From NCBI GenBank assembly GCA_910585295.1, contig CAJUDE010000050.1:5512-69511 (forward strand): DNA of 64,000 bases, given 5' to 3'. Both the position numbers and the translations under genes were made by a program. How positions within the stretch are numbered: position 1 is the first letter of the stretch; each line of letters starts with the position of its first letter. The notes beneath the pieces are model-generated. The model had not been told where the DNA came from and made no database searches. It was given only the letters and a program-made list of their open reading frames with translations. Source of the stretch: an uncultured Lachnospiraceae bacterium (GTDB lineage Bacteria > Bacillota > Clostridia > Lachnospirales > Lachnospiraceae). Of this stretch, positions 9,079 to 17,813 are shown piece after piece.

Positions 9079-10584
9079 ATGAATATCAGAAGAACCAAGG
9101 AAGAAATCAAAAACACCATAGAAGCTTATCTAAAAAAGGACGCATATGGGCGCTATGAAATCCCATCCATCCGCCAGCGCCCGGTGCTGCTGCTTGGCCC
9201 TCCAGGCGTTGGAAAGACACAGATTATGGAGCAGATTGCCAAAGAATGTAAAATTGGGCTGGTGGCCTACACGATTACGCACCATACCAGGCAGAGCGCC
9301 ATTGGGCTGCCGTTTATTTCCAAAAAGCAGTATGGGGGACAGGAATATGCGGTGACAGAGTACACCATGAGTGAGATTGTGGCCTCTATTTATGAGAAAA
9401 TGGAGCAGACCGGGCTGAAAGAGGGGCTTCTGTTTATTGATGAAATAAACTGCGTGTCAGAAACGCTAGCCCCTGCTATGCTGCAGTTTTTGCAATGCAA
9501 ATCTTTTGGCAACCATAAAATCCCAGAGGGGTGGGTGATTGTCGCTGCAGGGAACCCGCCGGAATACAATAAATCTGTCCGGGAATTTGATGTGGTGACG
9601 CTGGATCGGGTGAAAAAGATTATGGTGGAAGCGGATTTTGGGGTATGGAAGGAATATGCCTACCAGCAGGGGATGCATGGGGCGGTGGTTTCTTATTTGA
9701 ATGCCAGGAAGCAGAACTTTTACCAGATGGAGACGACGGTGGATGGCAGGAATTTTGCCACGCCCCGGGGATGGGAAGATTTATCTGGCTTTATCCAGGC
9801 TTATGAAGGGCTTGGGAAAGCTGTGGACCGTGAGGTGGTTGGGCAGTATATCCAATTTCCCAAGATAGCCAAAGATTTTGCCAATTATCTGGAACTGTAC
9901 AAGAAATACCAGGCAGATTATCAAATAGAAGAGATTTTCCAAGGCAGGTTAGATGAAATCCTTTTGAAAAAAATAGCCCATGCTTCCTTTGATGAACGGC
10001 TTAGCGTCCTTGGGCTAATCCTGTCAAGGGTAAACGAAGAATTGAAAAAAGCTGTGCAGTGGGAATCCTATATGGAGCGGCTGCAGTCTGGCCTGTTGGA
10101 ATTTAAGTCGCTGACAGAAGCAGGCCCTGAGGGGTTGGATGGGCATCAGCTATTTTCCAATGTATGCCAGAAATTAAATTTAGAATATACAAAGCAAAAG
10201 AAGGCGGAATTGCTCACATGGGAGGAAGATAAACAATACCAAAGGCTGCTTCAGGCTATGGAACGCTTCCAGCAGGCATTAAAGCTGGAAGGGCTTGCGG
10301 GGAAACAAGAAGCATTCCTCTATGTGAAAGGGTTGTTTGGGCAGGAAAATAGCCAGTTTGAACAGCAGCAGGATAAAGCTTCCCAAACATTAGAATATGC
10401 CTTTGATTTCTTAGAAGGTGCTTTTGGCGCCGGGCAGGAATTAGTTATGTTTATTACAGAATTAAATTCTAATTACTATAGCGTGAAGTTTCTGCAGGAC
10501 TGTAGCTGTGAACGGTATTATCAGTATAATCAGGAATTGCTTTTTGATGAAAAGCGCAGGAAATTGCTGGAACGGCTGCAATAG
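9079..10584 (+). CDS. MoxR-type AAA+ ATPase
   Basis: 501 residues. The AAA+ core shows Walker A GPPGVGKT (40-47), Walker B LLFIDEIN (117-124) and a sensor segment VAAGNPPEYN. The C-terminal 200 residues are a helical region longer than in minimal MoxR proteins. MoxR ATPases remodel or activate protein complexes with a VWA partner, and the gene just upstream encodes one. The ribosome binding site is AAAGGAAGCAG. The LRR-VWA-AAA trio sits between folate genes and a phosphatase in the same run, so it is probably made constitutively. Confidence 0.9.
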   Translation: MNIRRTKEEIKNTIEAYLKKDAYGRYEIPSIRQRPVLLLGPPGVGKTQIMEQIAKECKIGLVAYTITHHTRQSAIGLPFISKKQYGGQEYAVTEYTMSEIVASIYEKMEQTGLKEGLLFIDEINCVSETLAPAMLQFLQCKSFGNHKIPEGWVIVAAGNPPEYNKSVREFDVVTLDRVKKIMVEADFGVWKEYAYQQGMHGAVVSYLNARKQNFYQMETTVDGRNFATPRGWEDLSGFIQAYEGLGKAVDREVVGQYIQFPKIAKDFANYLELYKKYQADYQIEEIFQGRLDEILLKKIAHASFDERLSVLGLILSRVNEELKKAVQWESYMERLQSGLLEFKSLTEAGPEGLDGHQLFSNVCQKLNLEYTKQKKAELLTWEEDKQYQRLLQAMERFQQALKLEGLAGKQEAFLYVKGLFGQENSQFEQQQDKASQTLEYAFDFLEGAFGAGQELVMFITELNSNYYSVKFLQDCSCERYYQYNQELLFDEKRRKLLERLQ

Positions 10585-10609
10585 CTGTGGAAATTAAGAA
10601 GGAGGTTAT

Positions 10610-11281
10610 ATGAAAAAGTCAACGATTTTTTTTGATTTGGATGGAACGCTGGTCAATACGGAAGAGGGCGTAGGCAAAAGCCTGTGGTATTTAATGGAAA
10701 AATATGGGCTGGACAAGCCAGACAGGGATTCCATCCGGCGGTTTATCGGGCCGTTGGTCCCAGACGCCCTAAGGAAGGAATATGGGTTTTCTGAAGAGGA
10801 GGCCAGGAAAGCAGATTTCGTGTTCCGGGAATATTATGAGACAACTGGTTTGTTTGAGTGTGAACTGTTCCCAGGCGTGGAAAAGTGCCTGAAAGCCTTA
10901 AAGGAAAAAGGGTACCGCCTGATTGTGACTTCATCTAAGGAACAACTGCCCTGCCGCCAGATTTTGGAACGCCTTGGCGTGGCGCAGTATTTTGACATGA
11001 TTGTGGGGGCCAGGCTGAAAGAAAATATAGGCACTAAGGTGGAAGTCCTTCGGGACGCAATGAAAAGCCTTGGCATTTCCAACAAAGAGGAAGTGGTGCT
11101 GATTGGCGACAGCCGGTATGACGCAATAGGCGCGAAAGAAGCTGGCATTGCATGCATAGGGGTCTCTTATGGGTTTGAGGAGGATTTTGGGCAGATGCGC
11201 CAGGCTGGGGTAACAGAAATATTTGACACATTAGAGGAAGTAGTGGATTATTTGGAAAGGAGTGCAAAAGATGAGCATTAA
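10610..11281 (+). CDS. HAD-superfamily phosphatase (phosphoglycolate phosphatase-like)
   Basis: 223 residues, subclass IA HAD hydrolase with an alpha-helical cap. Motif I is FFDLDGTLVNTE (nucleophile Asp9 and general acid Asp11), motif II is VTSSK, and motif IV is GDSRYDAIGA. The closest general pattern is Gph/PgmB-like phosphatases, but the substrate cannot be read from sequence. It overlaps ddh by 11 bp. AAGGAGG precedes the start. Confidence 0.88.
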   Translation: MKKSTIFFDLDGTLVNTEEGVGKSLWYLMEKYGLDKPDRDSIRRFIGPLVPDALRKEYGFSEEEARKADFVFREYYETTGLFECELFPGVEKCLKALKEKGYRLIVTSSKEQLPCRQILERLGVAQYFDMIVGARLKENIGTKVEVLRDAMKSLGISNKEEVVLIGDSRYDAIGAKEAGIACIGVSYGFEEDFGQMRQAGVTEIFDTLEEVVDYLERSAKDEH

Positions 11282-12257
11282 AATTGGGATTTTAGGTTAT
11301 GGGAACCTTGGAAGGGGCGTGGAGTGCGCGGTTAAGCAGAATCCAGATATGGAGCTTGTGGCCGTGTTTACCAGAAGGGAGCCGGAAACTGTCTCCATCC
11401 TTACAAAAGAGGCAAAGGTGTGCAAGGTCTCGGAAGTAGAAGGGTGGAAGGGGAAAATTGACGTGATGGTCTTGTGCGGCGGAAGCGCGACGGACTTGCC
11501 AGAACAGACGCCAAAGTATGCGCAGTGCTTCAATGTGGTGGACAGTTTTGACACCCATGCAAGGATTCCAGAGCATTTTGCAAATGTGGATGCAGCCGCA
11601 AAAGCAAATGGGACGGTTGGAATTATATCTGTAGGCTGGGATCCAGGGATGTTTTCTTTAAGCCGTATGTATGCCAACGCTATCCTTCCAGAAGGGAAAG
11701 ATTATACATTTTGGGGGAAGGGCGTCAGCCAGGGGCATTCGGACGCCATCCGCCGGATTAAAGGCGTGAAAAATGCGAAACAGTACACAATCCCGGTGGA
11801 GGGCGCTTTAGAGTCGGTACGCGCAGGGGAAAATCCAGAGCTGGCTACCCGTCAGAAGCATACGAGGGAATGCTTTGTTGTATTAGAAGACGGGGCTGAC
11901 GGAGCAAAGGTGGAAGAGGAAATCAAAACGATGCCCAATTATTTTGCAGATTACGACACCACCGTGCATTTTATCAGCGAGGAGGAATTGCAAAAGGAGC
12001 ATAGCGGCATCCCCCATGGAGGCTTTGTCATCCGTTCTGGGAAAACCGGATGGGGGCAGGAACATAGCCATGTTATTGAGTATAGTTTGAAGCTGGACTC
12101 TAATCCAGAATTTACAGCGAGCGTGATTGTGGCATATGCAAGGGCTGCTTACCGTTTGGCTAAGGAAGGGCAGAGCGGGTGCAAGACAGTATTTGACATT
12201 GCCCCGGCTTACCTGAGCATGGAAAGCGGGGAGGAGCTTCGGAAAAACTTGCTGTAG
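11271..12257 (+). CDS. ddh: meso-Diaminopimelate dehydrogenase
   Basis: 328 residues. It makes meso-DAP from tetrahydrodipicolinate, ammonia and NADPH in one step, for lysine and peptidoglycan. The Rossmann motif is GILGYGNLGRGVE at the N-terminus. Family segments CGGSATDLP, VGWDPGMFSLSR and KGVSQGHSDAIRRI are all present. The ATG at 11271 is chosen over an in-frame GTG nine bases earlier because AAAGGAG lies 8 nt before it. It is the last gene of the long run that starts at folC. Confidence 0.95.
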   Translation: MSIKIGILGYGNLGRGVECAVKQNPDMELVAVFTRREPETVSILTKEAKVCKVSEVEGWKGKIDVMVLCGGSATDLPEQTPKYAQCFNVVDSFDTHARIPEHFANVDAAAKANGTVGIISVGWDPGMFSLSRMYANAILPEGKDYTFWGKGVSQGHSDAIRRIKGVKNAKQYTIPVEGALESVRAGENPELATRQKHTRECFVVLEDGADGAKVEEEIKTMPNYFADYDTTVHFISEEELQKEHSGIPHGGFVIRSGKTGWGQEHSHVIEYSLKLDSNPEFTASVIVAYARAAYRLAKEGQSGCKTVFDIAPAYLSMESGEELRKNLL

Positions 12258-12287
12258 GGCATATTGCCTGAAAATAGAAACGGTTAT

Positions 12288-12313
12288 TAATTTTCCCCGA
12301 AAGTTGCCGATAT
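12288..12313 (+). promoter_or_regulatory. SigD/FliA-type promoter candidate
   Basis: TAAT (12288-12291), 15-nt spacer, CCGATAT (12307-12313). This matches the flagellar sigma factor consensus TAAA-N14-16-CCGATAT except for one -35 base, and has the same form as the element at 21735-21760. It would drive the unknown gene at 12390, placing it in the motility regulon. Confidence 0.6.
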
Positions 12314-12330
12314 GTACCATAGCTAAGGAT

Positions 12331-12365
12331 GGCATTTATTTCTATGGAAAATGGAAATAAATGCC
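12331..12365 (+). other. Perfect 12-bp inverted repeat (leader hairpin or terminator)
   Basis: GGCATTTATTTC (12331-12342) and GAAATAAATGCC (12354-12365) form a perfect stem with an 11-nt loop, followed by TGTTTTGTT. It may end the fol-ddh transcript or act in the leader of the next gene, since it lies between the SigD-like promoter and the AAAGGAGG ribosome binding site. Confidence 0.6.
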
Positions 12366-12389
12366 TGTTTTGTTAAAGGAGGAAAAATT

Positions 12390-13133
12390 ATGTTAAGCAA
12401 GGTACAGGGCAATACAAGGAACGGGTATTTTACACAGGCGTCGGCAGAATACGCAAATGGGATGGACCCAAAGGGAGCGGGAAGCTTTTGCGGGATGTTC
12501 CAAAAAGAATGCGCTGAGAAGGAAAAAGAGAAGCTTTTGGACGAGGTGGGCCGTTCCCCGGAGGAATACAAGGGGTATGGGGCAAATGGGATGTGGAATG
12601 GCAGTATCCCTAATGTGCATTTAGAGGATCATGGCGCTGACAGGCATTTCGGGCAGGCTGGGCAATCTGGGAATCTGGATATTATGGACAGCATACCAGA
12701 AGATATGAAGGATGAGGTGGTAAAAAAGCTGCTTGGGGACCGGAATGCGCCATATTCTATCCTGGCGGATGAAAACGGCCAGATAAGCTACAATGGGGTA
12801 ATGTTCCAGTGTGATTTTGAAAAGAACAGGCTGTGCCTGGGGGATGTGTCAAATCCAGACAACTGCTTGAATATCCCATTGGAAAAAGGCGGCTGCCTGT
12901 TGGTGAACCGGGATAATATTGACGGGCTTATCCAGGCAATCGGCATGTTTTCCCCAGGGGACGTCAACCGGATTATGCGGGCGATTGCGCAGGACGCCAA
13001 GCTGCAGCAGGTAAAATATGAGATTGAGGATAAAACCAGCGGGGAACAGGTGCTGGCAAGTAAGGATAAGGAACCCGGAGGGGCAAAGGCGCTGAACCGG
13101 GCAAAGGAAGGAGAACATGAATCAGAGAAATAA
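12390..13133 (+). CDS. Unknown soluble protein, possibly motility-regulated
   Basis: 247 residues from the ATG at 12390, which has AAAGGAGG 8 nt upstream. An earlier in-frame ATG at 12351 lies inside the hairpin and has no ribosome binding site. No known domain is recognised. The N-terminus is MLSKVQGNTRNGYF, the middle is Gly/Asn/Asp-rich, and a compact segment near residues 105-190 (SILADENGQISYNGVMFQCD onward) looks like a folded beta-containing domain. The C-terminus is charged. There is no signal peptide or membrane helix. The SigD-like promoter at 12288 suggests co-expression with flagella. It overlaps the CPBP protease gene by 17 bp, so the two are probably co-translated. Confidence 0.75.
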   Translation: MLSKVQGNTRNGYFTQASAEYANGMDPKGAGSFCGMFQKECAEKEKEKLLDEVGRSPEEYKGYGANGMWNGSIPNVHLEDHGADRHFGQAGQSGNLDIMDSIPEDMKDEVVKKLLGDRNAPYSILADENGQISYNGVMFQCDFEKNRLCLGDVSNPDNCLNIPLEKGGCLLVNRDNIDGLIQAIGMFSPGDVNRIMRAIAQDAKLQQVKYEIEDKTSGEQVLASKDKEPGGAKALNRAKEGEHESEK

Positions 13134-13995
13134 CCCCTATAGCAATAGCGCGATATTTAAATCGTGGAATGTAATTTACCCAGTGTTTATCTATTTTGTG
13201 GTGACAAACCTGGCAATGTCGCTGTTTGCCATGCTGGCGTCTTTTCTGGGGGCGGACATCCAGAAACAATATATGGCTTTGCAGACAGCGACAGTGGCGG
13301 TGACGATCCCCTTTATTGTCCGTTATTACCAGAGGGATCGAAAAGAGCCTACGGTGTTTTGGGAGCATATGGGCAAAGAATTCTCTGGGAAGTCCACTGC
13401 CCAGATAGCCGTAAACGGTTTGTTGATGTTTCTGGCAGGGGCAATCCTTGGCATGGCATTGAACAACGCCCTTGCTTTGACTGCCTTAGAGGAAATTTCA
13501 GAGGGGTACCAGGAAGCGGCGGGGCATTTCTTTTCTGGCGGGATATTTTTTGAACTGCTGGGGGCATGCCTTTTGACGCCATTTTTGGAAGAGCTTCTTT
13601 ATCGGGGCGTGGTGTATGGAAGGCTTTGCGATTTGATGATACTGAACAATGAGGAGAAAACAGAGGCAGGGACAAAACGGGAAAAGAACAGCCGGATGTT
13701 AGCCATGGTTTTTTCCGCGCTTTTATTTGGCGTATTGCATATGAACTTAGTGCAGTTTGTCTATGCAGGGGCGTTGGGCATCCTGCTGGCATGGTTTATG
13801 GAGAAATCCGGGCATTTTTATGGTGCGCTGCTTGCGCACATAGGGGCGAACCTAATATCTGTGCTTCGGGTTGAGACAGGGCTGTTTGGCTGGGCGGAGC
13901 AGGACAGGAATGTATTTCTGGGGACAACTGTGGGGCTTGCCCTGGCAGGGGGCGTGCTGCTGGTGGCAATCCAGTTCGTGAACCGTAAGAGATAG
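13117..13995 (+). CDS. CPBP-family intramembrane glutamic endopeptidase
   Basis: 292 residues, about eight membrane helices. The CPBP/Rce1 (ABI) catalytic motifs are present: EELLYR (E158, E159, R163), then FGVLHMN (His), then HIGAN in the last helices. Bacterial members cleave membrane or prenyl-like substrates, protect against own bacteriocins, or process signalling peptides; no substrate gene is evident here. It overlaps the upstream unknown gene by 17 bp, suggesting a functional pair. It ends 69 bp before an intrinsic terminator. Confidence 0.9.
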   Translation: MNQRNNPYSNSAIFKSWNVIYPVFIYFVVTNLAMSLFAMLASFLGADIQKQYMALQTATVAVTIPFIVRYYQRDRKEPTVFWEHMGKEFSGKSTAQIAVNGLLMFLAGAILGMALNNALALTALEEISEGYQEAAGHFFSGGIFFELLGACLLTPFLEELLYRGVVYGRLCDLMILNNEEKTEAGTKREKNSRMLAMVFSALLFGVLHMNLVQFVYAGALGILLAWFMEKSGHFYGALLAHIGANLISVLRVETGLFGWAEQDRNVFLGTTVGLALAGGVLLVAIQFVNRKR

Positions 13996-14063
13996 TGTGA
14001 AATATAAAGAGGCGCAGATTGCAAAATGAAAGTTTATCGCTTTGCAATCTGCCTATGAGTAGG

Positions 14064-14090
14064 GAATCCCGCTTGCGGGATTCTTTTTTT
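14064..14090 (+). terminator. Intrinsic terminator after the CPBP gene
   Basis: GAATCCCG (14064-14071) pairs with CGGGATTC (14076-14083), followed by TTTTTTT. A second hairpin, CAGATTGCAAA at 14015-14025 with TTTGCAATCTG at 14041-14051, lies just upstream. Confidence 0.9.
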
Positions 14091-14290
14091 ATCTTATAGA
14101 AAATTCCTTGTTACTGTGAAGTGTTAAAGTATATAAATTTCCTATAAGATAAAAAATTATGCGCAGCTCGCGGAGAGGGAATTTATTGCTACGCAATCCG
14201 CTCGCGCGCGGAGAATGCGCTGTGCGCATTCTTTGTTCCCGCAGCCGCGCTTCGGCGAGCCAGACTCTTTGCTTTTGTAAAAAATAAAAA
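14089..14290. repeat. Intergenic repeat family A, copy 1
   Basis: ATCTTATAGAAAATT (14091-14105) is inverted at 14135-14150 (AAATTTCCTATAAGAT). It is followed by AAAAAATTATGCGCAGCTCG and a GC-rich stretch of short stems (to about 14270) ending near AATAAAAATAAAG. A related element with the same plan is at 25391-25520. No open frame is seen in this stretch. Confidence 0.6.
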
Positions 14291-14307
14291 TAAAGTAATT
14301 GTTATAA

Positions 14308-14336
14308 TTGACAGAAAAAGTAGTATTTGTTATAGT
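14308..14336 (+). promoter_or_regulatory. Strong SigA promoter for the acyl-CoA dehydrogenase fusion/fprA
   Basis: TTGACA (14308-14313), 17-nt spacer, TATAGT (14331-14336). This is near consensus, about 60 bp before the start codon at 14396 with its AAGGAGG site. Confidence 0.85.
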
Positions 14337-14395
14337 GAAATCAGTTAAAATATATAATAACCGAATTAATATATAGAGAAAAGGAGGTAGTACAT

Positions 14396-16312
14396 ATGTT
14401 ATTCCAGACTACATCAGATCACGAAGCGTTACGGGCGAAAATCCGTGCCTTTGCGGAAGAGGAAATCAAGCCTATTGCATTTTCCCTGGACCAGGAAAAC
14501 CAGTTCCCAGATGAGGCGGTGAAAAAGCTTGGCGAAATGGGGCTTATGGGCATCCCTTATCCCAAAGAGTACGGAGGGGCGGGGCTTGACATCACAAGCT
14601 ATGCTATAGCAGTGGAAGAGCTTGCAAGGGTAGATGGGGGTTCCGGCGTAATATTGTCCGCCCATGTTTCCCTGGGGTCATTCCCAATTTTTGCTTTTGG
14701 CAATGAAATGCAGAAGCAGAAATACCTTATTCCCCTGGCAAAAGGGGAGAAGATTGCAGCGTTTGGGCTGACGGAGCCGAATGCAGGGTCAGACGCAGGG
14801 GGTACGGAGACAACTGCCCTGGACAAAGGGAACTATTACCTTTTAAATGGAGGGAAAATCTTTATCACTAACGCGCCCAAGGCAGACACTTATGTGGTGT
14901 TTGCAGTGACTACGCCAGATATCGGCACCCGCGGGATATCTGCCTTTATTGTGGAGAAAGGCTGGGAAGGCTTTGAATTTGGCGACCATTATGACAAAAT
15001 GGGCATCCGTTCCTCTACTACGGCGGAGCTGATATTTAATGATGTAAAAGTTCCCAAGGAAAATCTTTTGGGCAAGGAAGGGGAAGGGTTCAAAATTGCA
15101 ATGGCAACCTTAGACGGCGGGCGTATCGGGATTGCTGCCCAGGCGCTTGGGATTGCCCAGGGCGCTTTTGAGCAGGCTTTGGATTATGCCAAAGAACGCG
15201 TCCAGTTTGGGAAGCCGATTGCTGCCCAGCAGGGAATTTCCTTTAAACTTGCGGATATGGCGACAAAACTGCGCTGCGCCCGTTTTCTTGTGTATTCCGC
15301 GGCAGAATTAAAAGAAGCCCATAGCCCATACGCGATGGAAGCGGCTATGGCCAAAATGTATGCATCTGACATTGCATTGGAAGTTACAAACAGCGCAATG
15401 CAGATTTTTGGCGGCACTGGCTTCTTGAAGGGCATGGATGTGGAACGTATGTACCGTGATGCAAAAATCACTACAATATATGAAGGGACCAATGAAATCC
15501 AGCGTGTGGTAATTGCGTCTAACCTAATTGGGAGGATGCCGAAGGATTCTAAGGGTGGCGGCGGCCGTTCTGCAGCCAAAAAGCCAGCGCCAATTACAGG
15601 GGTCCGCAAAGGGCATATGTTCCGGGAAGGCGGGGCGAAAGAAAGGGTAGACGCCTTGGTGGAAGCCCTGAAAAAAGATGGGCATGACTTCACTGTAGGC
15701 ATTCCGGCAGATACGCCCATTGCCCAGGCGGAGCGTGTTGTTTCTGCAGGCAAAGGCATTGGCAGCAAAGAGAACATGAAATTAATAGAGGACCTTGCAA
15801 AAGCGGCAGGAGCGGCAATCGGTTCTTCCCGTCCAGTGGCGGAGACTTTGAAATATGTGCCGTTAAGCCGCTATGTTGGGATGTCTGGACAGAAATTCAG
15901 AGGGAACCTTTACATTGCCTGCGGGATTTCCGGGGCAGTCCAGCATTTGAAAGGGATTAAGGACGCGTCCACGATTGTGGCAATCAACAAAAATGGGAAT
16001 GCCCCGATTTTCAAAAACTGCGACTATGGAATTGTGGGGGACGTGAATGAAATCCTTCCACTTTTGGCAGAGGCATTGGATACAGGCGAGAAGCAGCCAG
16101 CGCCTCCTATGGTAAAAATGAAACGTCCGCCAGTCCCCAAGCCAACGCCAATTGGTAAAAGGTATGTATGCAGCGGATGCGGCTATGAGTATATCCCAGA
16201 AGAGGGGGATGAGGATTCCGGCGCAGCCCCAGGGACGCTTTTTGAAAAACTTCCAGATGATTGGGTATGCCCAGAGTGCGCAGAGGGCAAAGGCCAGTTT
16301 ATCGAGAGTTAA
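14396..16312 (+). CDS. Acyl-CoA dehydrogenase / EtfA C-terminal domain / rubredoxin fusion
   Basis: 638 residues, three joined redox modules. Residues 1-380 are a short-chain acyl-CoA dehydrogenase with FGLTEPNAGSDAGG, TNAPKADTYVVF and the catalytic base in TTIYEGTNEIQR (Glu363). Residues about 438-560 match the FAD-binding C-terminal domain of electron-transfer flavoprotein alpha (GIGSKENMKLIEDLAKA, SRPVAE, GQKFRGNLYIACGISGAVQH). Residues 590-630 are rubredoxin with two iron-binding CxxC pairs, C592/C595 (CSGC) and C625/C628 (CPEC). The N-terminal half of EtfA and all of EtfB are missing. The layout implies internal transfer from acyl-CoA through FAD to rubredoxin. The next gene is flavodiiron FprA, which normally takes electrons from rubredoxin. 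Together they could reduce oxygen or nitric oxide. Confidence 0.93.
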   Translation: MLFQTTSDHEALRAKIRAFAEEEIKPIAFSLDQENQFPDEAVKKLGEMGLMGIPYPKEYGGAGLDITSYAIAVEELARVDGGSGVILSAHVSLGSFPIFAFGNEMQKQKYLIPLAKGEKIAAFGLTEPNAGSDAGGTETTALDKGNYYLLNGGKIFITNAPKADTYVVFAVTTPDIGTRGISAFIVEKGWEGFEFGDHYDKMGIRSSTTAELIFNDVKVPKENLLGKEGEGFKIAMATLDGGRIGIAAQALGIAQGAFEQALDYAKERVQFGKPIAAQQGISFKLADMATKLRCARFLVYSAAELKEAHSPYAMEAAMAKMYASDIALEVTNSAMQIFGGTGFLKGMDVERMYRDAKITTIYEGTNEIQRVVIASNLIGRMPKDSKGGGGRSAAKKPAPITGVRKGHMFREGGAKERVDALVEALKKDGHDFTVGIPADTPIAQAERVVSAGKGIGSKENMKLIEDLAKAAGAAIGSSRPVAETLKYVPLSRYVGMSGQKFRGNLYIACGISGAVQHLKGIKDASTIVAINKNGNAPIFKNCDYGIVGDVNEILPLLAEALDTGEKQPAPPMVKMKRPPVPKPTPIGKRYVCSGCGYEYIPEEGDEDSGAAPGTLFEKLPDDWVCPECAEGKGQFIES

Positions 16313-16366
16313 CATGCGGGCAGGAAAATAATAGGATGCAGTGAAAAGGCAAAAGGAGGAAAGAAT

Positions 16367-17581
16367 ATGTATTGTGTACGAAGCGTTACGGAAGACTTGT
16401 ACTGGGTCGGCGCCAATGACCATAGGCTCCACCTGTTTGAAAACATCCACCCAATCCCTTATGGTGTAAGCTATAATGCGTATCTGCTGATGGATAAAGA
16501 AACTGTCCTTTTTGACACTGTGGACTGGTCGGCATGCCGCCAGTTGATGGAGAATTTGGACCATGTGCTGGATGGGCGCCCGCTGGACTGGCTGGTAGTC
16601 AACCATATGGAGCCGGACCATGGGGCTTCGGTCGAACAAATTTTATTGCGTTACCCCAAAGTAAAAGTGATTTCCACAGAGAAGTCCTTTATGCTGATGC
16701 GCCAGTTTGGGTTCCATCCAGATGCCCATGAATGCATTACAGTAGCGGAAGGGGACACCCATTGCTTTGGGAGCCATACGGTGACCTTTGTCGAGGCTCC
16801 TATGGTGCATTGGCCGGAGGCAATGGTAACTTTTGACACTACCAATGGCGTGCTGTTCTCAGCAGATGCTTTTGGCTCCTTTATTGCGCTGGATGGCAAG
16901 CTGTTTGCAGATGAAGTGGACTTTGACCGGGACTGGATTGATGAAGCCCGCCGCTACCTGACGAATATTGTAGGGAAATATGGCCCGCACATCCAACTCC
17001 TTTTGAAAAAGGCAGGGGGCATATTAGACCAGATAAAGTATATCTGCCCGCTCCATGGGCCTGTGTGGCGTAAGGACTTAGGGTATTTTATAGACAAATA
17101 TGACAAATGGAGCCGTTATGAGCCAGAAGTGAAAGGCGTTATGATTGCATATGCTTCTATGTATGGGAATACGGAAGGCGCAGCCCAGGCATTGGCAAGC
17201 AGGCTATGTGAAAAAGGATGCACAGATGTGGCGGTGTATGATGTGTCTAACACCCATGTGTCCGATTTGATCTCGGAGGCATTTAAATACAGCCATATTG
17301 TCCTGGCTTCTGTTACTTACAATTTGGGCATTTACCCGGTGATGCATAACTTCCTTATGGACATGAAGGCGCTGAACTTGCAAAAACGTACCTTTGCCCT
17401 GATTGAAAATGGTTCTTGGGCATGCAAGTCTGGGGATTTGATGCAGAAATTTATTGATGAGGAGTTAAAGGACATGACTGTCCTAAATGAAAGGTTAAGC
17501 ATTGCCTCCTCTATGGGCGCAGACAAGAACGTTGATTTGGACGCGCTGGCAGAGGCGATTATTGAGTCTATGAAAGAATAA
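16367..17581 (+). CDS. fprA: Flavodiiron protein (oxygen/NO reductase)
   Basis: 404 residues, standard A-type flavodiiron protein. The N-terminal metallo-beta-lactamase-like domain carries the di-iron motif NHMEPDHGAS (HxExDH) and further ligands (APMVHWPEA, DAFGSF, PLHGPVW). The C-terminal flavodoxin domain begins at about 255 with an FMN loop, YASMYGNTEGAA. It reduces oxygen to water, or NO, with electrons from rubredoxin. It has no rubredoxin domain itself, but the upstream gene supplies one at its C-terminus. AAAGGAGG precedes the start, and the two genes share the 14308 promoter and the terminator at 17613. Confidence 0.96.
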   Translation: MYCVRSVTEDLYWVGANDHRLHLFENIHPIPYGVSYNAYLLMDKETVLFDTVDWSACRQLMENLDHVLDGRPLDWLVVNHMEPDHGASVEQILLRYPKVKVISTEKSFMLMRQFGFHPDAHECITVAEGDTHCFGSHTVTFVEAPMVHWPEAMVTFDTTNGVLFSADAFGSFIALDGKLFADEVDFDRDWIDEARRYLTNIVGKYGPHIQLLLKKAGGILDQIKYICPLHGPVWRKDLGYFIDKYDKWSRYEPEVKGVMIAYASMYGNTEGAAQALASRLCEKGCTDVAVYDVSNTHVSDLISEAFKYSHIVLASVTYNLGIYPVMHNFLMDMKALNLQKRTFALIENGSWACKSGDLMQKFIDEELKDMTVLNERLSIASSMGADKNVDLDALAEAIIESMKE

Positions 17582-17612
17582 AAATTGGGATGTGTCGGTT
17601 GTGTCCCACTAT

Positions 17613-17641
17613 AAAAAGAACCCGTGCGCGGGTTCTTTTTT
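17613..17641 (+). terminator. Intrinsic terminator after fprA
   Basis: AAAGAACCC (17615-17623) pairs with GGGTTCTTT (17630-17638) and runs into TTT. It separates fprA from the invertible cassette and would also stop the outward transcript only if read on the + strand. Confidence 0.88.
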
Positions 17642-17701
17642 AAATTCCTGGATATAGGGTATGCTATCCTTACAGTTTCGTATCACAAGCAAAAAGAAAA
17701 A

Positions 17702-17728
17702 TGCAACATTTCTAGCAATAATGTTGCA
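17702..17728 (+). repeat. Left inverted repeat of the flagellin switch
   Basis: 27 bp reading TGCAACATT / TCTAGCAAT / AATGTTGCA. It is a recombination-site shape: 9-10 bp palindromic arms around a 9-bp asymmetric spacer, as used by tyrosine recombinases. The reverse complement of 18414-18440 matches it at 25 of 27 positions, with an identical spacer. Confidence 0.9.
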
Positions 17729-17746
17729 TTTTCCTTTACAGTTCTT

Positions 17747-17773
17747 ATATCGGAGACAATCTGAAAAACTTTA
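17747..17773 (-). promoter_or_regulatory. Consensus SigD (flagellar sigma) promoter inside the switch
   Basis: On the - strand: TAAA (17773-17770), 16-nt spacer, CCGATAT (17753-17747), continuing AAG. This matches TAAA-N14-16-CCGATAT exactly. In this orientation it reads toward the fprA terminator and has no gene to serve. Transcription would begin about 10 bp inside the left repeat. Confidence 0.85.
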
Positions 17774-17813
17774 CCCCTAAAAATCATTTTTTTAATCCCC
17801 CATTAAAATCAGT

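Noticed and set aside
17701..17729. The left repeat as a transcription terminator
   Set aside because: It has an asymmetric spacer and a matching inverted copy 690 bp away, which fits a recombination site better.
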